Origin: Dendrocalamus latiflorus
Lineage: Eukaryota; Streptophyta; Magnoliopsida; Poales; Poaceae
DNA length: 64,000 bases
Direction: 5' to 3'
NCBI GenBank assembly: GCA_017311315.1
Contig: CM029650.1
Span: 22,167,374 to 22,231,373, forward strand
The position numbers were made by a program, and so were the translations under genes. The notes under the pieces are model-generated. The model saw only the letters and a list, made by a program, of their open reading frames with translations, was not told where the DNA came from and searched no databases. Shown piece by piece: positions 20,295-32,300 of this stretch; positions within the stretch are counted from its first letter, which is position 1; each line of letters begins with the position of its first letter.

Positions 20295-20754
20295 CTAGCT
20301 TCAGTCCATCTATGCTACACATGTAACAAATGAGTGTCAAAAATGATTATTAGCGCAACTATATAGCAAATCAGACTAGCTATACTTACACATGACATCT
20401 ATATATATATTACGTAGGTAGCTAGCTAGCCACGTATTCATGACATAATATGTTAAGCAAGAATATATTGAAGTGAACTACGAGTACTTACCCATTCTGA
20501 AATTGAGCAAACTAACATTATCTTTCTAAACCTAGCTAGCTAGATCTAAACAAAAACCTATCTATCATCTCTTTCAATTACAAAAGCATGCATATAAGTT
20601 ATTAAAAGCAATTGAGTAATAACCTCTGATCACTAAGAAGATGGTGATATATTTTCACCGAACTCCCTAAAGCCGGCTGCCTTGCTCCACCGATGCAGCG
20701 CAATGAAGATAGATCTGTGTCAAGATCGACCATGTACGCCAATAGCGTAGATTA
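20295..20754. other. AT-rich leader of CACTA-1
   Basis: Between the TNP2 N-terminus and the right subterminal array. Contains GCTAGCTAGC palindromes (20416-20430, 20530-20545). No gene seen; in intact elements this is the promoter and untranslated leader of the transposase transcript. Confidence 0.45.
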
Positions 20755-21219
20755 TCACAGACGGTTCTAACCACAAACGGTCTGTGATACCAATATATCA
20801 CGAACTGTCTGCGATAATTCATAGATGGTTATTAATACAAACCGTCTGTGATGTCCATAATATCACAGACGGTTTGTTATAAGAACCGTCTGTCATGTAC
20901 AGAATATCAAAGATGGTTTTTATATGAATTGTCTGTGGTGTTCGCAACTTTCACAGATGGTTCTTAACACAAACCGTCTGTGATGTCTTACTTATCACAA
21001 ATGGTTCGTGATAACAACCATCTGTGAAAGTTCACAGACAGTTATTAACATGAACTGTCTGTGATGTCTCAATTATCATAGACGGTTCGTGTTAATAACC
21101 GTCTATAAAAATATCATAGATGGTTGCTACTATAAACTGTCTGTGATAGTTTAAGCATAGACGGTTCTGTATGAACCGTCTGTGATGTACCGTCCAGTAT
21201 AGCCTCTTTTGTAGTAGTG
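20755..21219. repeat. CACTA-1 right subterminal array and terminus
   Basis: About 18 direct and inverted copies of CACAGACGGTT / AACCGTCTGTG, ending in the terminal inverted repeat CACTACTACAAAAGAGGC (minus strand from 21219). The next three bases, GAT, are the likely target duplication; its left partner is lost. Confidence 0.9.
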
Positions 21220-21544
21220 GATTAAGCTGTGCATTGGTCATCGTCTTCAATCTTTGCTTTACATTCCCCATGCCAGGGATGAATGATTAATAAACATGTG
21301 GGTATTAGCATTATCCATAGCTTTGTCAGTCTATGGGGCCGTTGATAGCATGGTCATTACAGTTGACCATGTCAGCCTGTGCCATTCAACCTCATTGGTA
21401 TCAAATGGACACAACGGAAGTGATTTGAAGTATGCATGATCAATGTCTAGCATGACCAATCTGACAACAATGGCGGCGAGAATCGGTGTCGTAGGTATAG
21501 TCTAAGCGGAAGAATTAGTAGAGCAAGCCCCAACGGTCAAGTAT

Positions 21545-22515
21545 CAATGTGATTAACAGCCATCAAAAACCATCTGTGGTCGAGATTCATCATAGCCGAA
21601 ACCCACCTAGAAATGCCTGTGGTCAAAATCCACCGTAGTCGAAATCCATCAGGAAACATCTAGGGTTAGTAGTCATCATGGTCGTAAGTCACCATAGTCG
21701 ACACCACCGGGAAACATCCATGGTCGAAAGTCACCTGGTCGACACCATCGAGAAATCTCTGTTGTTAGAAGTCACCGTAGTCAAAAGTCAACATGGTCAA
21801 AACCCACCATGGTAGAAACCCATCGGAAGACAGCCGTGGTCAAAACGCACCGTGGTCGAAACCCATCGAAACATAGCCATGGTCGAAACCCACACTAGTC
21901 GAACCCATCGGAAGACAGCTGAGGTCGAAACCCACCATGGTAGAAACCCATCGGAAGACAGCTGTGGTCATAACCCATCGGAAGATAGCCATGGTTGAAA
22001 CCCACCATGGTCGAAACCCATCGAAAGACAACCGTGGTTGAAACCCACCATGGTCGAAACCCATAAAAAGACAGCCATGGTTCAAACCCACCATGGTCGA
22101 ACCCATTAAAAGATAGCCATGGTCGAAACCCACCGTGGTCGAAACCCATCGAAAGACAACCATGGTCGAAACCCATTAGAAGATAGCCATGCTCGAAACC
22201 CATCGAAAGACAGCCATGGTCCAAACCCATCGGAAGACAGCCGTGGTCAAAACCCACCAAGATCAAAACCATTGAAAGACAGCCATGGTCGAAACCCACC
22301 GTGGTCGAAACCCATCGGAAGACAGCCGTGGTCAAAAATCCATCGTGGTCGAAACCTATCGGAAGAAAGCCGTGGTCAAAAACCCATCGTGGTCGAAACC
22401 CATCAGAAGGTAGCCATGGTCGAAACCCACTGTGGTTGAAACCTATCGGAAGTTAGCCGTGGTCTAAACCCACCATGGTTGAAACCTATCGGAAGACAGT
22501 CGTGGTCGAAGGGAG
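21545..22515. repeat. Minisatellite 1 (3' LTR copy)
   Basis: Degenerate tandem array built from GGTCGAAACCCACCGT and GGTCGAAACCCATCGG followed by AAGACAGCCAT; together ~44 bp per higher-order unit. The peptide repeats it produces in all frames are not genes. Confidence 0.9.
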
Positions 22516-22609
22516 TACTCATTGGAGTACTGAAGAACCATGATCATAGATCTGCGGCTGAAGAAGTATGTGTACAATAGGTGGTTGGAGAGGCTTGACT
22601 CTAGCGAGT

Positions 22610-23071
22610 GTCATTTGCGTCTATCTTCAGGAGGTGGTCGTAGGTGTTCAGCTTTCTTGAGCGGTCGGAGGCATTCGGCTTCGAAGATTGATCGGAAGGT
22701 CCATCTTCAAGGAGCAGTCGGAGGCACCTGACTTCGGCAAGTGATCGGAGATCTTTACTTCTGTAAGCGATCAAAGATCTAACTTCAGCAAGTGATCGGA
22801 GGCCCAACTTCAGCAAGCGATCAGAAGTCCCGACCTCGGTAAGCGATCGGAGGACCAACTTCGGCAAGCGATTCGTGATACCTACTCACAGGAACGATCT
22901 GAGGAGTTCGGCTTTGTGAGCGGTCAAAGGGCCTGACTTGGAAAGCGACCAGGGAACCACAACTTCGAAAGCGACCAGCGGCGATCGAGGACTATAGCTT
23001 TGTGAAGTGATCGGAGACACACACGACTTCAGAAGTGATCAACGACCTCGGCTTTGTGAAGCGATCGGAGA
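22610..23071. repeat. Minisatellite 2 (3' LTR copy)
   Basis: Irregular tandem repeats of AGCGATCGGAG...CGACTTCGG type, ~20-40 bp units. Counterpart at 52560-53580. Confidence 0.8.
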
Positions 23072-24286
23072 CATGCTTCAAACCTAGTTTAAATCTGATT
23101 TAATTCTAGTTGTACCCATGTCCTTTGTATATGGCCAAATTTGATATGGAACAAACATGCCTTGTCACCCTAGATAAAAACCTAGCTAGTACATTAGTAT
23201 TAACTAGAAATTATATAGAAATGCTTAGCCATACTTAGAATGATTTAGGTGGGACCAATTGTTTCACATAAAATGATAAAGTTTCCAAATGTATTCTTGA
23301 CTTTGGTGAGTCAAGAAGGATTATGAAATGTTTCTAAACAAAATATAAAAACTTGGTTTATACTTAGGGAAATGGTTAGGTGGTGGGTGCTTGCTGGCAT
23401 GCATTGTTGTTTGGTGACACAATGTTGATTACCAGGCATAAGGGGTATGTGGTTGGTGCCTAAGTCAAGTTAAGGACCGGTCTATGAGCTACTGCTACAA
23501 AGCCGTATCCTACTATATAGAGACCCGAATATGCAAATCCGGACTCTCCTGTGTATTCCACACCAGTCTAGGATCACGCTAGTGCACACAGTATAAACAA
23601 AGGTGAAATATCGACCATATCATGATTTACTAAGAAAAGACTCAAATATTATTAATAATTATCAGAGTGCGACCTTATGGCCAAGCTTACAATTAATAGC
23701 AGTGGAAAATAGAAATAAATGTAGTAGCTATTCGACATGCCCTTAGGCAATCGACTGGGAAGCGAAGTCCTAATCCACGAAGTCGTCGAAGAATCCTCCT
23801 TCAAGTAGCTCCTACTGATCTGGTCCTTCTTCCTCAACTGCACAAATATGGATGAAGCTGTGAGTACATAGAGTACTCAGCAAGTCGTTTGTAACAAAGA
23901 ATGCAATATAGTATGCATGGCTTACCAAAGGATGGCTGAAAGGTTAATTTGGCAGAAAGCAACAATTTAAAGTAAATACACTAAATAGATTGAAAAGCAA
24001 ACTTTGAAAATGATAATAAATAAGTAATCAAAGGAATTGAGACAAACCAGAACTGAATTGACTATTCACTCCAATGAACCACCTGTGAACCAAGATTCAC
24101 GCAATGAACCACCAGTGAACTAACCATTCACTCCCCAACTTAACCCAATCAGGTTTTTATGAAAACTCTACCCCTCGTGTGAAATCACTGAGCATTGTCC
24201 ATAACCAAGGACACATCTATTCAAATAGTTTTACACTCTGCAGAGGTTGTACAACTTTACCCACATGATGTGATCATCTTGTAATC

Positions 24287-25912
24287 TGAGAGACCATGTG
24301 GAGGTGTCCCCATGTTTGTGATGAGTAATTGACTTGTGTGCTGGAAAGTTTGAGTTTGATTTGATTGGTTCGCACCAAGTCGGTGCTTGGCGCAGTCTAG
24401 TACGGTTGGACTTGGTCGAACGTGCTTAGGACGCTTATTCTTTTTCTCGATTGTTCGATTTGGGTATTTCGTTCTTGAGTACCTTCTCTTGATGCTAATG
24501 TTGGTTATACTATTTCGAGCGGTGCTATGTGATGGTTTCTTGTCTGTGATGGCTGCAGGACTTTGAGGTGGAGTTGTGGCGAGGCATAGATGGCCGGACT
24601 AGGCACGGGCGGTGCTGAGGTCAGAGCGGTCAGGAGATGCCGATGACAGCAAGGACTCGAAGTGGCTGCGAGGCGTCAACAACAAGAAAGGAGGAAGCTT
24701 CTAGGAAAGTGCAGTAGGGGCATTTCGATAAAATGCGCAAGGCTGAAAAATGGAAGCGGATTCGGTTGAAAATAACGGGTTGGAGACCTTGTTGTGGAGG
24801 CTATAGAAGGAGGAGGTTAGGGTTTGGAGTGTGTGGGCTCAAATCCTGTTTCCCTCCTCTTTTTGCATGTGAGTGGGTTTTGCCTCATGTGTGTGTGAGC
24901 TTGGTAGTGTGAGATGGCTACCTCCTCTAGATTTGCTATTTGAGGATGTGAGCTCTTCTATTTAGTCAATGGGAGTTGGCAGTGCAGGTTGTAAGAGCTG
25001 AGGGAGAAGAGTATTTGCTTGTGTCTGTCTGTTTCTCGTCTTGCGTGAGCTCATCCCAGGTTGGAATCATGTAGTGAGAAATGGCATGAGCTGGATGTAA
25101 GCCTCACAATGTAATCATTCATCGTGCTGAATACATATGAGAAGTCTTGTGTTGAGTTGTACTGATCTCTTGTGTTTCTCTCTGTATTGCTTCTGCTTCT
25201 TTTGTTTGTTCTCTGTGCGTCTCTCCCTCTTTTGGTTTTGAGGTGATTTCTTGTTGAAGTAGTTGCTGATTCCTTTGCTTAGAACTGGGAATATCCTCTA
25301 GGTCTTCTGGCCAATCCATTCCCGAAAGTAAAGGCGAATCAGAGAGTTCTTTCTTTTGTTAGGCATGCGCCACACTTCCCCTGTTTGCAAAAGTTAGGGT
25401 TTGGAGGCAGGGGATGTTTGATGTCCTTGATTTCCCTCCAAAAGCATGTGTTCAGATTTGTGTTTTCAAGCCCTGAGGCCATTGCTTAGCTGAAATCAAA
25501 AGTTCAAGGAGAAAGGATTCAAGAATCTCAAGAAATTTGATTTTTTTCTCTTCCTGCTGTAGATTTGCTCCTTGGGTGAAGTCTAGATTAGTTGACCAGA
25601 GAAGCTCAACGGTCTCGCAATGGCTTCACTGTTTTGCTTCATAGTTTTTTCTGTTGAGACTGTTTTAGTTATTTTGTTGGTCTGTTCTTTTGCTCCTTCA
25701 GTGATCAAATCATTCCATCAGCTTTGATGTCCTCTCGGCTATTGTCAGTTCTTTATTGTCAGTTCTTTTGTTGATCTGATTGCGATTTGCTAGTGAGCAT
25801 GAATTTCTTCTTCATAGCTTCTATAGCTATCGGAGAAGAAGTATGTGGATACTTCGGGGCTATTTTTGAAGGCACCATTCACCCCCCCTCTGTTGCCATT
25901 TCCGATCCTACA
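24287..25912 (+). mobile_element. Solo Ty1/copia LTR
   Basis: 1626 bp, TGAGAGACC...CCGATCCTACA, flanked by TAATC and TAATG (24282-24286, 25913-25917; one mismatch). Removing it restores a continuous match to sibling LTRs (GATCATC...TCACTGG). It is related to the copia LTR at 1821-3617: shared GTGATGAGTAATTG near the start and a CCCCCTCTGTTGCC-like end. A weak TATA-like TATAGAAG is at 24802-24809. Confidence 0.85.
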
Positions 25913-26934
25913 TAATGTCACTGGTATACATGCTTCATTTGGCATGCCGACCAAGATCACAACAAGGCCTTTACAATATTCAATCTTAACCCAGTTCCGC
26001 CTCGCTGAGGTTTCGCCCCCTAACCGGTAATTGCCCCATCTTGCGCCACGTGGAATGTATACGGCACGCACTAACATCCCAATGGCGGAACCAAAATTGA
26101 AACATCACAAATTAGTCAGCCAGGTCCATCCCATAGTAGACATGTGGTTGTACGGTAAGGCTCAGATCAATGGCACACAAAGTTAAATTCTTAGATTTAC
26201 CAAAGCGAAACATCCACATCTCAATGTGCAAATTGCACCCCCTTTACTACACGATCATTCACCTAGGTGAAATCCATTTTATATTACCAACACCAACGAC
26301 ACTATCCATGTCATGGTACTCAAATTTTATAACTGTGGCTAACCACCACGTTCTAATATATCATTAAGTCAAGATTAATTATTTAATCACATGTGATGAT
26401 AACCCAACGTACTAGTAATAAGCATGGCTAAGCAAACTAAACGTACAACCCATGTGACAACTAATATTACAACACTAAATAATTTACCATCCTATGGTGA
26501 CAATGGAATCATGTTATTCAAATTATCAAGGGTGAATTAACCAGTTTGAACAATAACTACCAATACAAGGGTTTTATAATGAAGTAGCAATGCATTATAA
26601 TTTAAAACAAAGTAATATATAATATATTTGAAAATTGGGTTCAACATGATCAAAGAACATGACTTGCCTTGGCCTTGCTCAGTTAACGGCTCTTGATCTT
26701 CGAATCCGGATTCAACTCATTCGAACGTGTGATCTAACGAGATAAAACACAAAAATAAATTCAAATAAAATTTAAATGAACTTCAAAAACTTCAAAACTA
26801 GAACCAAAACATAGAGCTTAATTTTAGATGAATTTAGGAAAAAGAATTGGGTCAATCAAAGTTCGGACGAAGGAGAACGGGCTCTCGAAAAATCTAATCT
26901 AAAGAAAAAGGCTGAAAATCGGGAAATTTACTGT

Positions 26935-27760
26935 GCTGTGAACCCAGTGCACGGAATGGTTGGTTTATGGTGGACTCGGCTCATGGACTATTGTACTGGT
27001 TGACTGGGCTTGCTGACGTAGTAGGTGGAGCTAATATGGCAGACACGTGGCCGACACGTGTGCACTGGGCTGATGTGGCATGTTGACATGGCAGTTGGGA
27101 GGGCTCAGTTGCTTATGTGGCACCCACGTAGCAGACATGTCAGAGTAGGGCTGACGTGGCGAGCTGACTCGGCTCAACGGTTGACAGTTCCATGGCTGAC
27201 ATGCGGGCCCCACATGTCAATGGCTCGGTGCACGGGAAGGCGAAGTGGCATGGGCGCGCGGGTTAGGCGAGGTGACCGGCGGGAGAGAGGCGGCGGCTAA
27301 ACGGCGACTCACCAGCGGCAAGGGCTCGATGGCCGGCAACGACCGAAATCGAAGACGATAGTGACGGTGATGCACAGCGAAGAATGATGGAGGTAAGCGG
27401 CTTGCAAGACCAATGACGAGGTCGGCAGTGAGCGGCGGTTAAGGGACGGCGAGAAATGAGGGTGGGTGCAGCCTTAAATACCCAGACCCCGAGAAGTCCA
27501 CAGCGGGCATGGATACGTGAATCTTGGTCAGAGAAGAAGCTCTAACAGGTGGGCCCCACCTATCAGTGGCACGGAGGCAACGAACAGCCGAGATCAACTG
27601 CGGCCGAGATGACCGCACGGATGGGCGACGCATGTCGGCCATCCAGCTAACGGGCGCGGATGCAGATGCATGCCGCATGGCTAGGGGCAGGGCAGGCCGG
27701 GCCGAGGCGGGATGGGTTGGCTCTAGGGCTTCGGCCCAAGAGGCTTTAGGGAATTTTCTT
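26935..27760 (-). other. GC-rich promoter zone of the 23516-28033 LTR
   Basis: Contains repeated CTGACGTGGC / GCTGACATGGC motifs and GGGCCCCACATGTCA-type inverted pairs typical of U3 regions in this LTR group. A TATTTAAG-like box on the minus strand is at about 27473-27480. Open frames here are compositional. Confidence 0.5.
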
Positions 27761-28308
27761 AGGATTTCCTATTTTTCATACATAGATTTTAATTCATCTG
27801 AGATCTAGAAAATAGCAAATAAACTCAAAAAATCCAAGAAAAATCTAGAAAATTCCTTGAGACTCAAGGAACTCAAATAAAATATTTTTGACAAATGTTA
27901 ATGTTTAGTTTAGTCATGTTAAATCCTTTTAATTAATAAAAATTCCAGTTAAGCTTTAATTAATTCCAGAAAAATTCAATGGTGAATTTTATTTTAAATG
28001 CTTCAAAAAGGCTCTGAAAATCTGGATGTTACATACTACCACAAGGCTGGTTTGGGACAATCCTGGCTGATTAATTTGCAGGTCCTAACTTGAGTCTCTT
28101 CTGCTTGGGTTTTTCCTTCTGCTGCTTATATTAAATTTTGGCTTATGTGCTGTGGATGTAAACTTTGGCCATCATGCCCATATTCAGTTAAATAAAGTTG
28201 GTCATTATGCATGATATTTGTCTTTGTTATCTACTGTGTGCACTAGCTGATTCTGGACTAGTGCGATTTACACAGAGGGTTTCGGAGTTGTTGCTCCGAG
28301 ATCCGACA

Positions 28309-31300
28309 GGGCACTAACATGAGAGCATCATACACACTCAATAATGTAAGGATTCGCTTGAGGTGCGCAAGGACATTGTAGTTGACCTCAGGTGCTTTTG
28401 TCTTTTCTTCAACAGGTATCTCACTTGTTCCCTCCGGGGTTGGTGCTTCTTTGTAGTGATGACCTTGTCCGCCTTTGCTGGCTTTAACTTTGGTGGTTCA
28501 GGCAGAAACTTACCTCCCTGCAAGTTCATGTTAACTTTGTCTGTTTGTACTTCTTTTGACATAGCATCCGTTCGAAATACTTCATGCTCATGAGAGGTGA
28601 ATGATTCCTCAGAACTAGAGCTCGGCAAGTCTAAAATGACATTACAGGTAGCAATTTTCCATGATGGAATAGTGTCATTCTCCTCTCACATTTCTTTAGT
28701 TATTCTTGAGGTTGCTTTCCCCCAGTTTTGTGGCGTGAATTGTGCCAAAGTAGGAAGCGCACGTCTTGGACGTGGAAAGGGTTCATCTCCTTCTGACTTT
28801 GGGACAAACCTGGGAGGAAATTGCCATCGACTTGGATTAGGTTGTCTCCTTATCATTAAGATGTCACTCGCTGGTGTTGTTGAATGACGTCACCGAGGAC
28901 GTGAGTCCTTGAAAGGTAGATGTTGGCGCACCATTTTTCCACAACCCTTTGCAAGTAGCAGAGAATATATTTTGGGGAGCTGCGGGGCTTACCTCTGATG
29001 TAGGAATCATATCAGCTATTAGATGCTCAACTTGGGCAAGCAGCATCCATGATTTTTCATCTTTTCTTGAGGGAATACGTGGTTCCACAGTCACTACATT
29101 GACTGCATGATAGTATGGATTAATGGCATCTGGATCCAAATTGATTCTCTTTTCATTAACAGCTCTTTGAAGCTATTCTTAAAGGTAAAACAATCTTCAA
29201 TCACATGACCAACATATCGGTGATATGGGCAATACAAAGGATTATTGGTCATATTTACTTGTTCAAGCCTCTGTGGGTCTAGCAAATTCAAGGCATGATG
29301 TTCCATTGATTGCTCGAACATGTCTTTCACTAATTCTCGTCGGAAAATATACTATTTCTTAAGCAACTCTTGAAAGGATAAGCGTTGCTTGTCTCCAGAT
29401 TGCTTATTGTTTGCACCTAATGTAGGGACATGGCCTTGTGATGTAAAAAACATTCTTGTTGTGTTGACTTCTGCTGACGCCTTAGTTGTGCCCCCATTGC
29501 GGGTCATTTTGGCCATCGAGTTGAAACACTTAGCGGGATTGAAAGTGCTAGTATTCTTGTAGAGCTCCATAATTTGAGGAGATTCTCGAACTCTATCTTT
29601 GTGGCTGCCACCGCTGAACTGAGGGCACTGAATGTCTTAGGTTCTCATCGAGACACCTCAAGCGACCAATGTTGTTGTATTCCATGGACACATATTTCAA
29701 TGGCATCCTCTAAATGCATCTCTCTGGTGAGGCGCACATAGGGTGTGTTTGGTTGCCTGAATCTCTTTCGCTCTGGCTGGGTGGATCCATATAATCTGAG
29801 AAAGAGCCTGTTTAGTTGCCTGTATGAGTGGATGCAGCCTGCATGAGCGGATGCAAAAATACGCCCTCATCCTGGATGGGTGGATACGCTCAAAATGAGC
29901 TTCACTGGCCATCCTAGATGGGTTGATGCAGTGTATCTTATGCGGTCCCACGTGTCAGCCTCTCAGGTTTGTAGACTGCATCCGCTCATACAGGCAACCA
30001 AACAGCATCTCAGTTTTTTTTGCATCCGCTCATGCAACCTCACCAAACATCTTCTTTTTCTGAAATACGATTCCACTCAGCCTGCATCCACTCAGTCAGG
30101 ATATACGATACAACCTCCATCCATGAACCAAACACACCCATAACTATTATGGAAGTGAATTATATAATCATCAATGCTCACATCTCACCTTTGGCAAACT
30201 TGAGCCAACTTCACAATTGAAAAGTTTTTCTTTATGGCGACGAAGTGTTTTTTGAAAACTTATTTCATGCTCGCCCAACTACTGATAGACCCAATCGGCA
30301 AGTGGCTATACCAATGGAAGGCAGGGCTAGTGAAAGATTCAGAGAATTATCATAATAGAAGTGATGAGCTGTTAGCGGTATCGTCATAAGCTGCCTCAAA
30401 GTAAGCCAGATGTTCCTTCACATCGCCAGTTCCATCAAACTGACAAAACTTCAGTGGATGCCAACCCACTGGGAAGGCCACCATGTCATGCCAGGCTTCA
30501 TAAGGCTACTCAAGCTCACTTTCTGATGATGGAAGCATTTGCTCAATGGCAATCTGCTTAAGTCTCTTGATCACTAAGTCTTCTACAATATCGTGGTAGC
30601 CCTTCAACATACCTGGGGATGGTGCCATACTCATAGAAGCAGCAGGGATAGCTCGTGGGCCAGGATGAGTACTGGACAACACACGTGCCTACTCATTATG
30701 GGCTATAGCATCATTACAATTCGCTGTCTCTAACTCTTCAAACTGTGGGTCTTTGCTCACTTGCCATGTTACTCCTGGTGAAATTCTTTGACCAGAACCC
30801 ATCATGGTTTCCAGGAGACTATCAAACTTGGTGGATAATTGTTCCATCATTTGTCTTTGTTCACGTACTTGCTCCTCTAAACTGACTCCCTAGGACCTCG
30901 ACATTTCTGCGCCAGATGCACCGGCAACATTCGTCGAGGGTATAAGATTTTCATCAATTTGAGCACCTTTGTTTTGTTCATCAAATGCCATACGTGTTGC
31001 TGCTGTGTTAATATCATCAAGATAATCCTCTCCTTCTGTTGGAATGGAGGGCTCAAGCTCCTGATAGGGAGGCAAGTTTGGATGGTTCTTTAGTGAAGAA
31101 GAACCAGCACTTGAAATATCATCAGTTTGCATATCATGTTCTGCTGCCCCTTCTTCTAAAGCTCCTCCCATATTTTGGAGGGCAATGGAATGCAGCCGAG
31201 TATTCACTCCAGGCCGATTTGTGACTTGTTGCAGTTTTTGATGATCTTAAGGGAGCTGAGCGATGAGGTTGACATAGGAACAAAAAATACATGTCATTTT

Positions 31301-32300
31301 CAAACAATGGTCCTTTCCTAGAAGTTATGGGGAGGCATGGAGCCACCAGTCTTACTCCTTCTAAGGGTATCGATTCATCTTCCCTTATCAATTCATTAGT
31401 GCTTTTAAACCATGTGCGCACTTGGCCGAAGCGAGGTAGAGACACCTTACGAAATCATGCCTTTGGGTTGGGAATGACTCTTCATTTGAAGGATATGAAA
31501 ATTCCTGGGTGACACAAGGAGCTTCTCACCTGTTGTTGATTGCATGCCCCGTGCAAGCCATCAGAGTTCCACACGTTGCAACATTCTCTCCAGCCACGTC
31601 ACCCACCTTGCTTACCCCTTGTTGATCGTAGTTAGACTCCACAATTTGTGTCATGCTCTGATCTACAATGGCAATTACTTGTGGAGGTTCCTCATTTGAG
31701 GAATGCGAATTAGGTTGCATTTACTCAATTCCCTAGAGTAGCTAATTGGACAAGCATTTGCTGATTCTCTGATAAGGTGGTATGCGATGTAATATCCCTT
31801 GGTTCTTCCCAAGGCGAGATGATTGTAGTATGTGATTGAGAGGCCATTGCCTCCTCCTGACATGGTACCTCGGGTCGTATTCCCTATGGTTTTGGAGTTA
31901 AACAATTGAGGAGGTAACTACACCTCTCACTTTGCTCTAAACACGAGGAGATGCAGAAGATGATATTATTGTATTCCCGATGAATCTCTCCATTAGCTCA
32001 ATGCGTATTTCCGTGTGCTTGAGCACCAAGTCTTCCAGCTCTTGGTACAATGCCTCTAACGCATACGTTGACTAGTCGTTGGCATGTAAGGCCTTGGTGG
32101 AAAGGGTGGCGCTACATGGGTGAATGCACAAATTGTCAGCAATCTGAGATGCCACAACTTCTCTTTGTTGAGATGATGTTTGTGTATGGGGTTTGTGTCT
32201 TGATGGAGCTTATTCTTGAGGAGTATTCCGAGCTCACCATTATTGATTGGCATGAGCGGGTGTTGCTTGGTCTTGATGTCTTGACCATGTATTGATCATG
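28309..32300 (-). pseudogene. Element X gag-like polyprotein, decayed and split by a MITE
   Basis: The minus strand reads, from the right: ALYQELEDLVLKHTEIRIEL (31925-32050); a linker with EEQ/Q-rich coiled coil (30800-31200); FDGTGDVKEHLAYFEAAYDD (30390-30460), the core Ty3/gypsy retrotransposon-gag block; after the MITE, MHLEDAIEICV-like sequence and MELYKNTSTFNPAKCF (29500-29570); then LYCPYHRYVGHVIEDCFTFK (29190-29250), the Cys/His motif that ends this gag type. Several stops (for example near 30540 and 30715) and at least one frameshift. No protease or pol follows; the sequence stops at the chimeric junction. Role: capsid protein of X. Confidence 0.75.
29741..30139. mobile_element. MITE in the gag remnant, with an internal second inverted repeat
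   Basis: 399 bp, terminal inverted repeats GGGTGTGTTTGGTT / AACC-AAACACACCC, flanked by ATA on each side. Removing it restores the gag reading RFRNSYVRL. Inside, 29806-29845 and 29970-30012 form a second inverted repeat (GCCTGTTTAGTTGCCTGTAT / ATACAGGCAACCAAACAGC). Superfamily is uncertain: the ends resemble hAT or PIF/Harbinger MITEs of grasses, and the 3-bp flank favours the latter. Confidence 0.8.

Larger units (their letters stand above)
12182..21219 (-). mobile_element. CACTA (En/Spm) DNA transposon 1, left terminus deleted
   Basis: The right end is intact: the minus strand reads CACTACTACAAAAGAGGC from 21219, next to X LTR sequence GATTAAGC that also occurs at 50772. Subterminal arrays of CAGACGGTT and its complement lie at both ends (12182-12360, 20755-21219). 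Transposase remnants lie on the minus strand in the usual order: TNP2, then TNPA-like, then Ulp1-like. No CACTA terminus remains on the left; a deletion took the terminus together with ~130 bp of the X LTR. Confidence 0.9.
21220..23071 (-). repeat. Element X 3' LTR, main piece, truncated
   Basis: Aligns with 50774-53085 of the 5' LTR: the leader GATTAAGCT...GTCGTCTTCA, then minisatellite 1, then minisatellite 2. The match stops near 23071 (GGAGACATGC), where the sequence switches to chromovirus-LTR sequence. The LTR terminus and X's polypurine tract are missing. Confidence 0.85.
23516..28033 (-). mobile_element. Solo chromovirus-type LTR with a nested copia solo LTR
   Basis: Flanked by TACTA on both sides (23511-23515, 28034-28038). 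On the plus strand it opens TATAGAGACCCG, a decayed TGTCGGGACCCC, and closes GGATGTTACA. Without the nested copia LTR it is ~2.9 kb, one LTR long, with no interior: a solo LTR left by recombination. It contains the palindrome block (24202-24268) and the GAGTAC hairpin (23862-23878). Many C-to-T and G-to-A differences from younger copies indicate age. Confidence 0.88.
23072..28308 (+). mobile_element. Truncated chromovirus-type LTR, split by a solo LTR
   Basis: Two pieces, 23072-23515 and 28039-28308, align with the downstream part of the LTR at 4236-7759 (6270-6625 and 6625-7759, the latter shortened) and end in ATCCGACA. The upstream ~2 kb of the LTR is absent, so the junction at 23071/23072 is a deletion or recombination point. 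The palindrome block and hairpin array are lost with a deletion after 28090. Confidence 0.8.
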
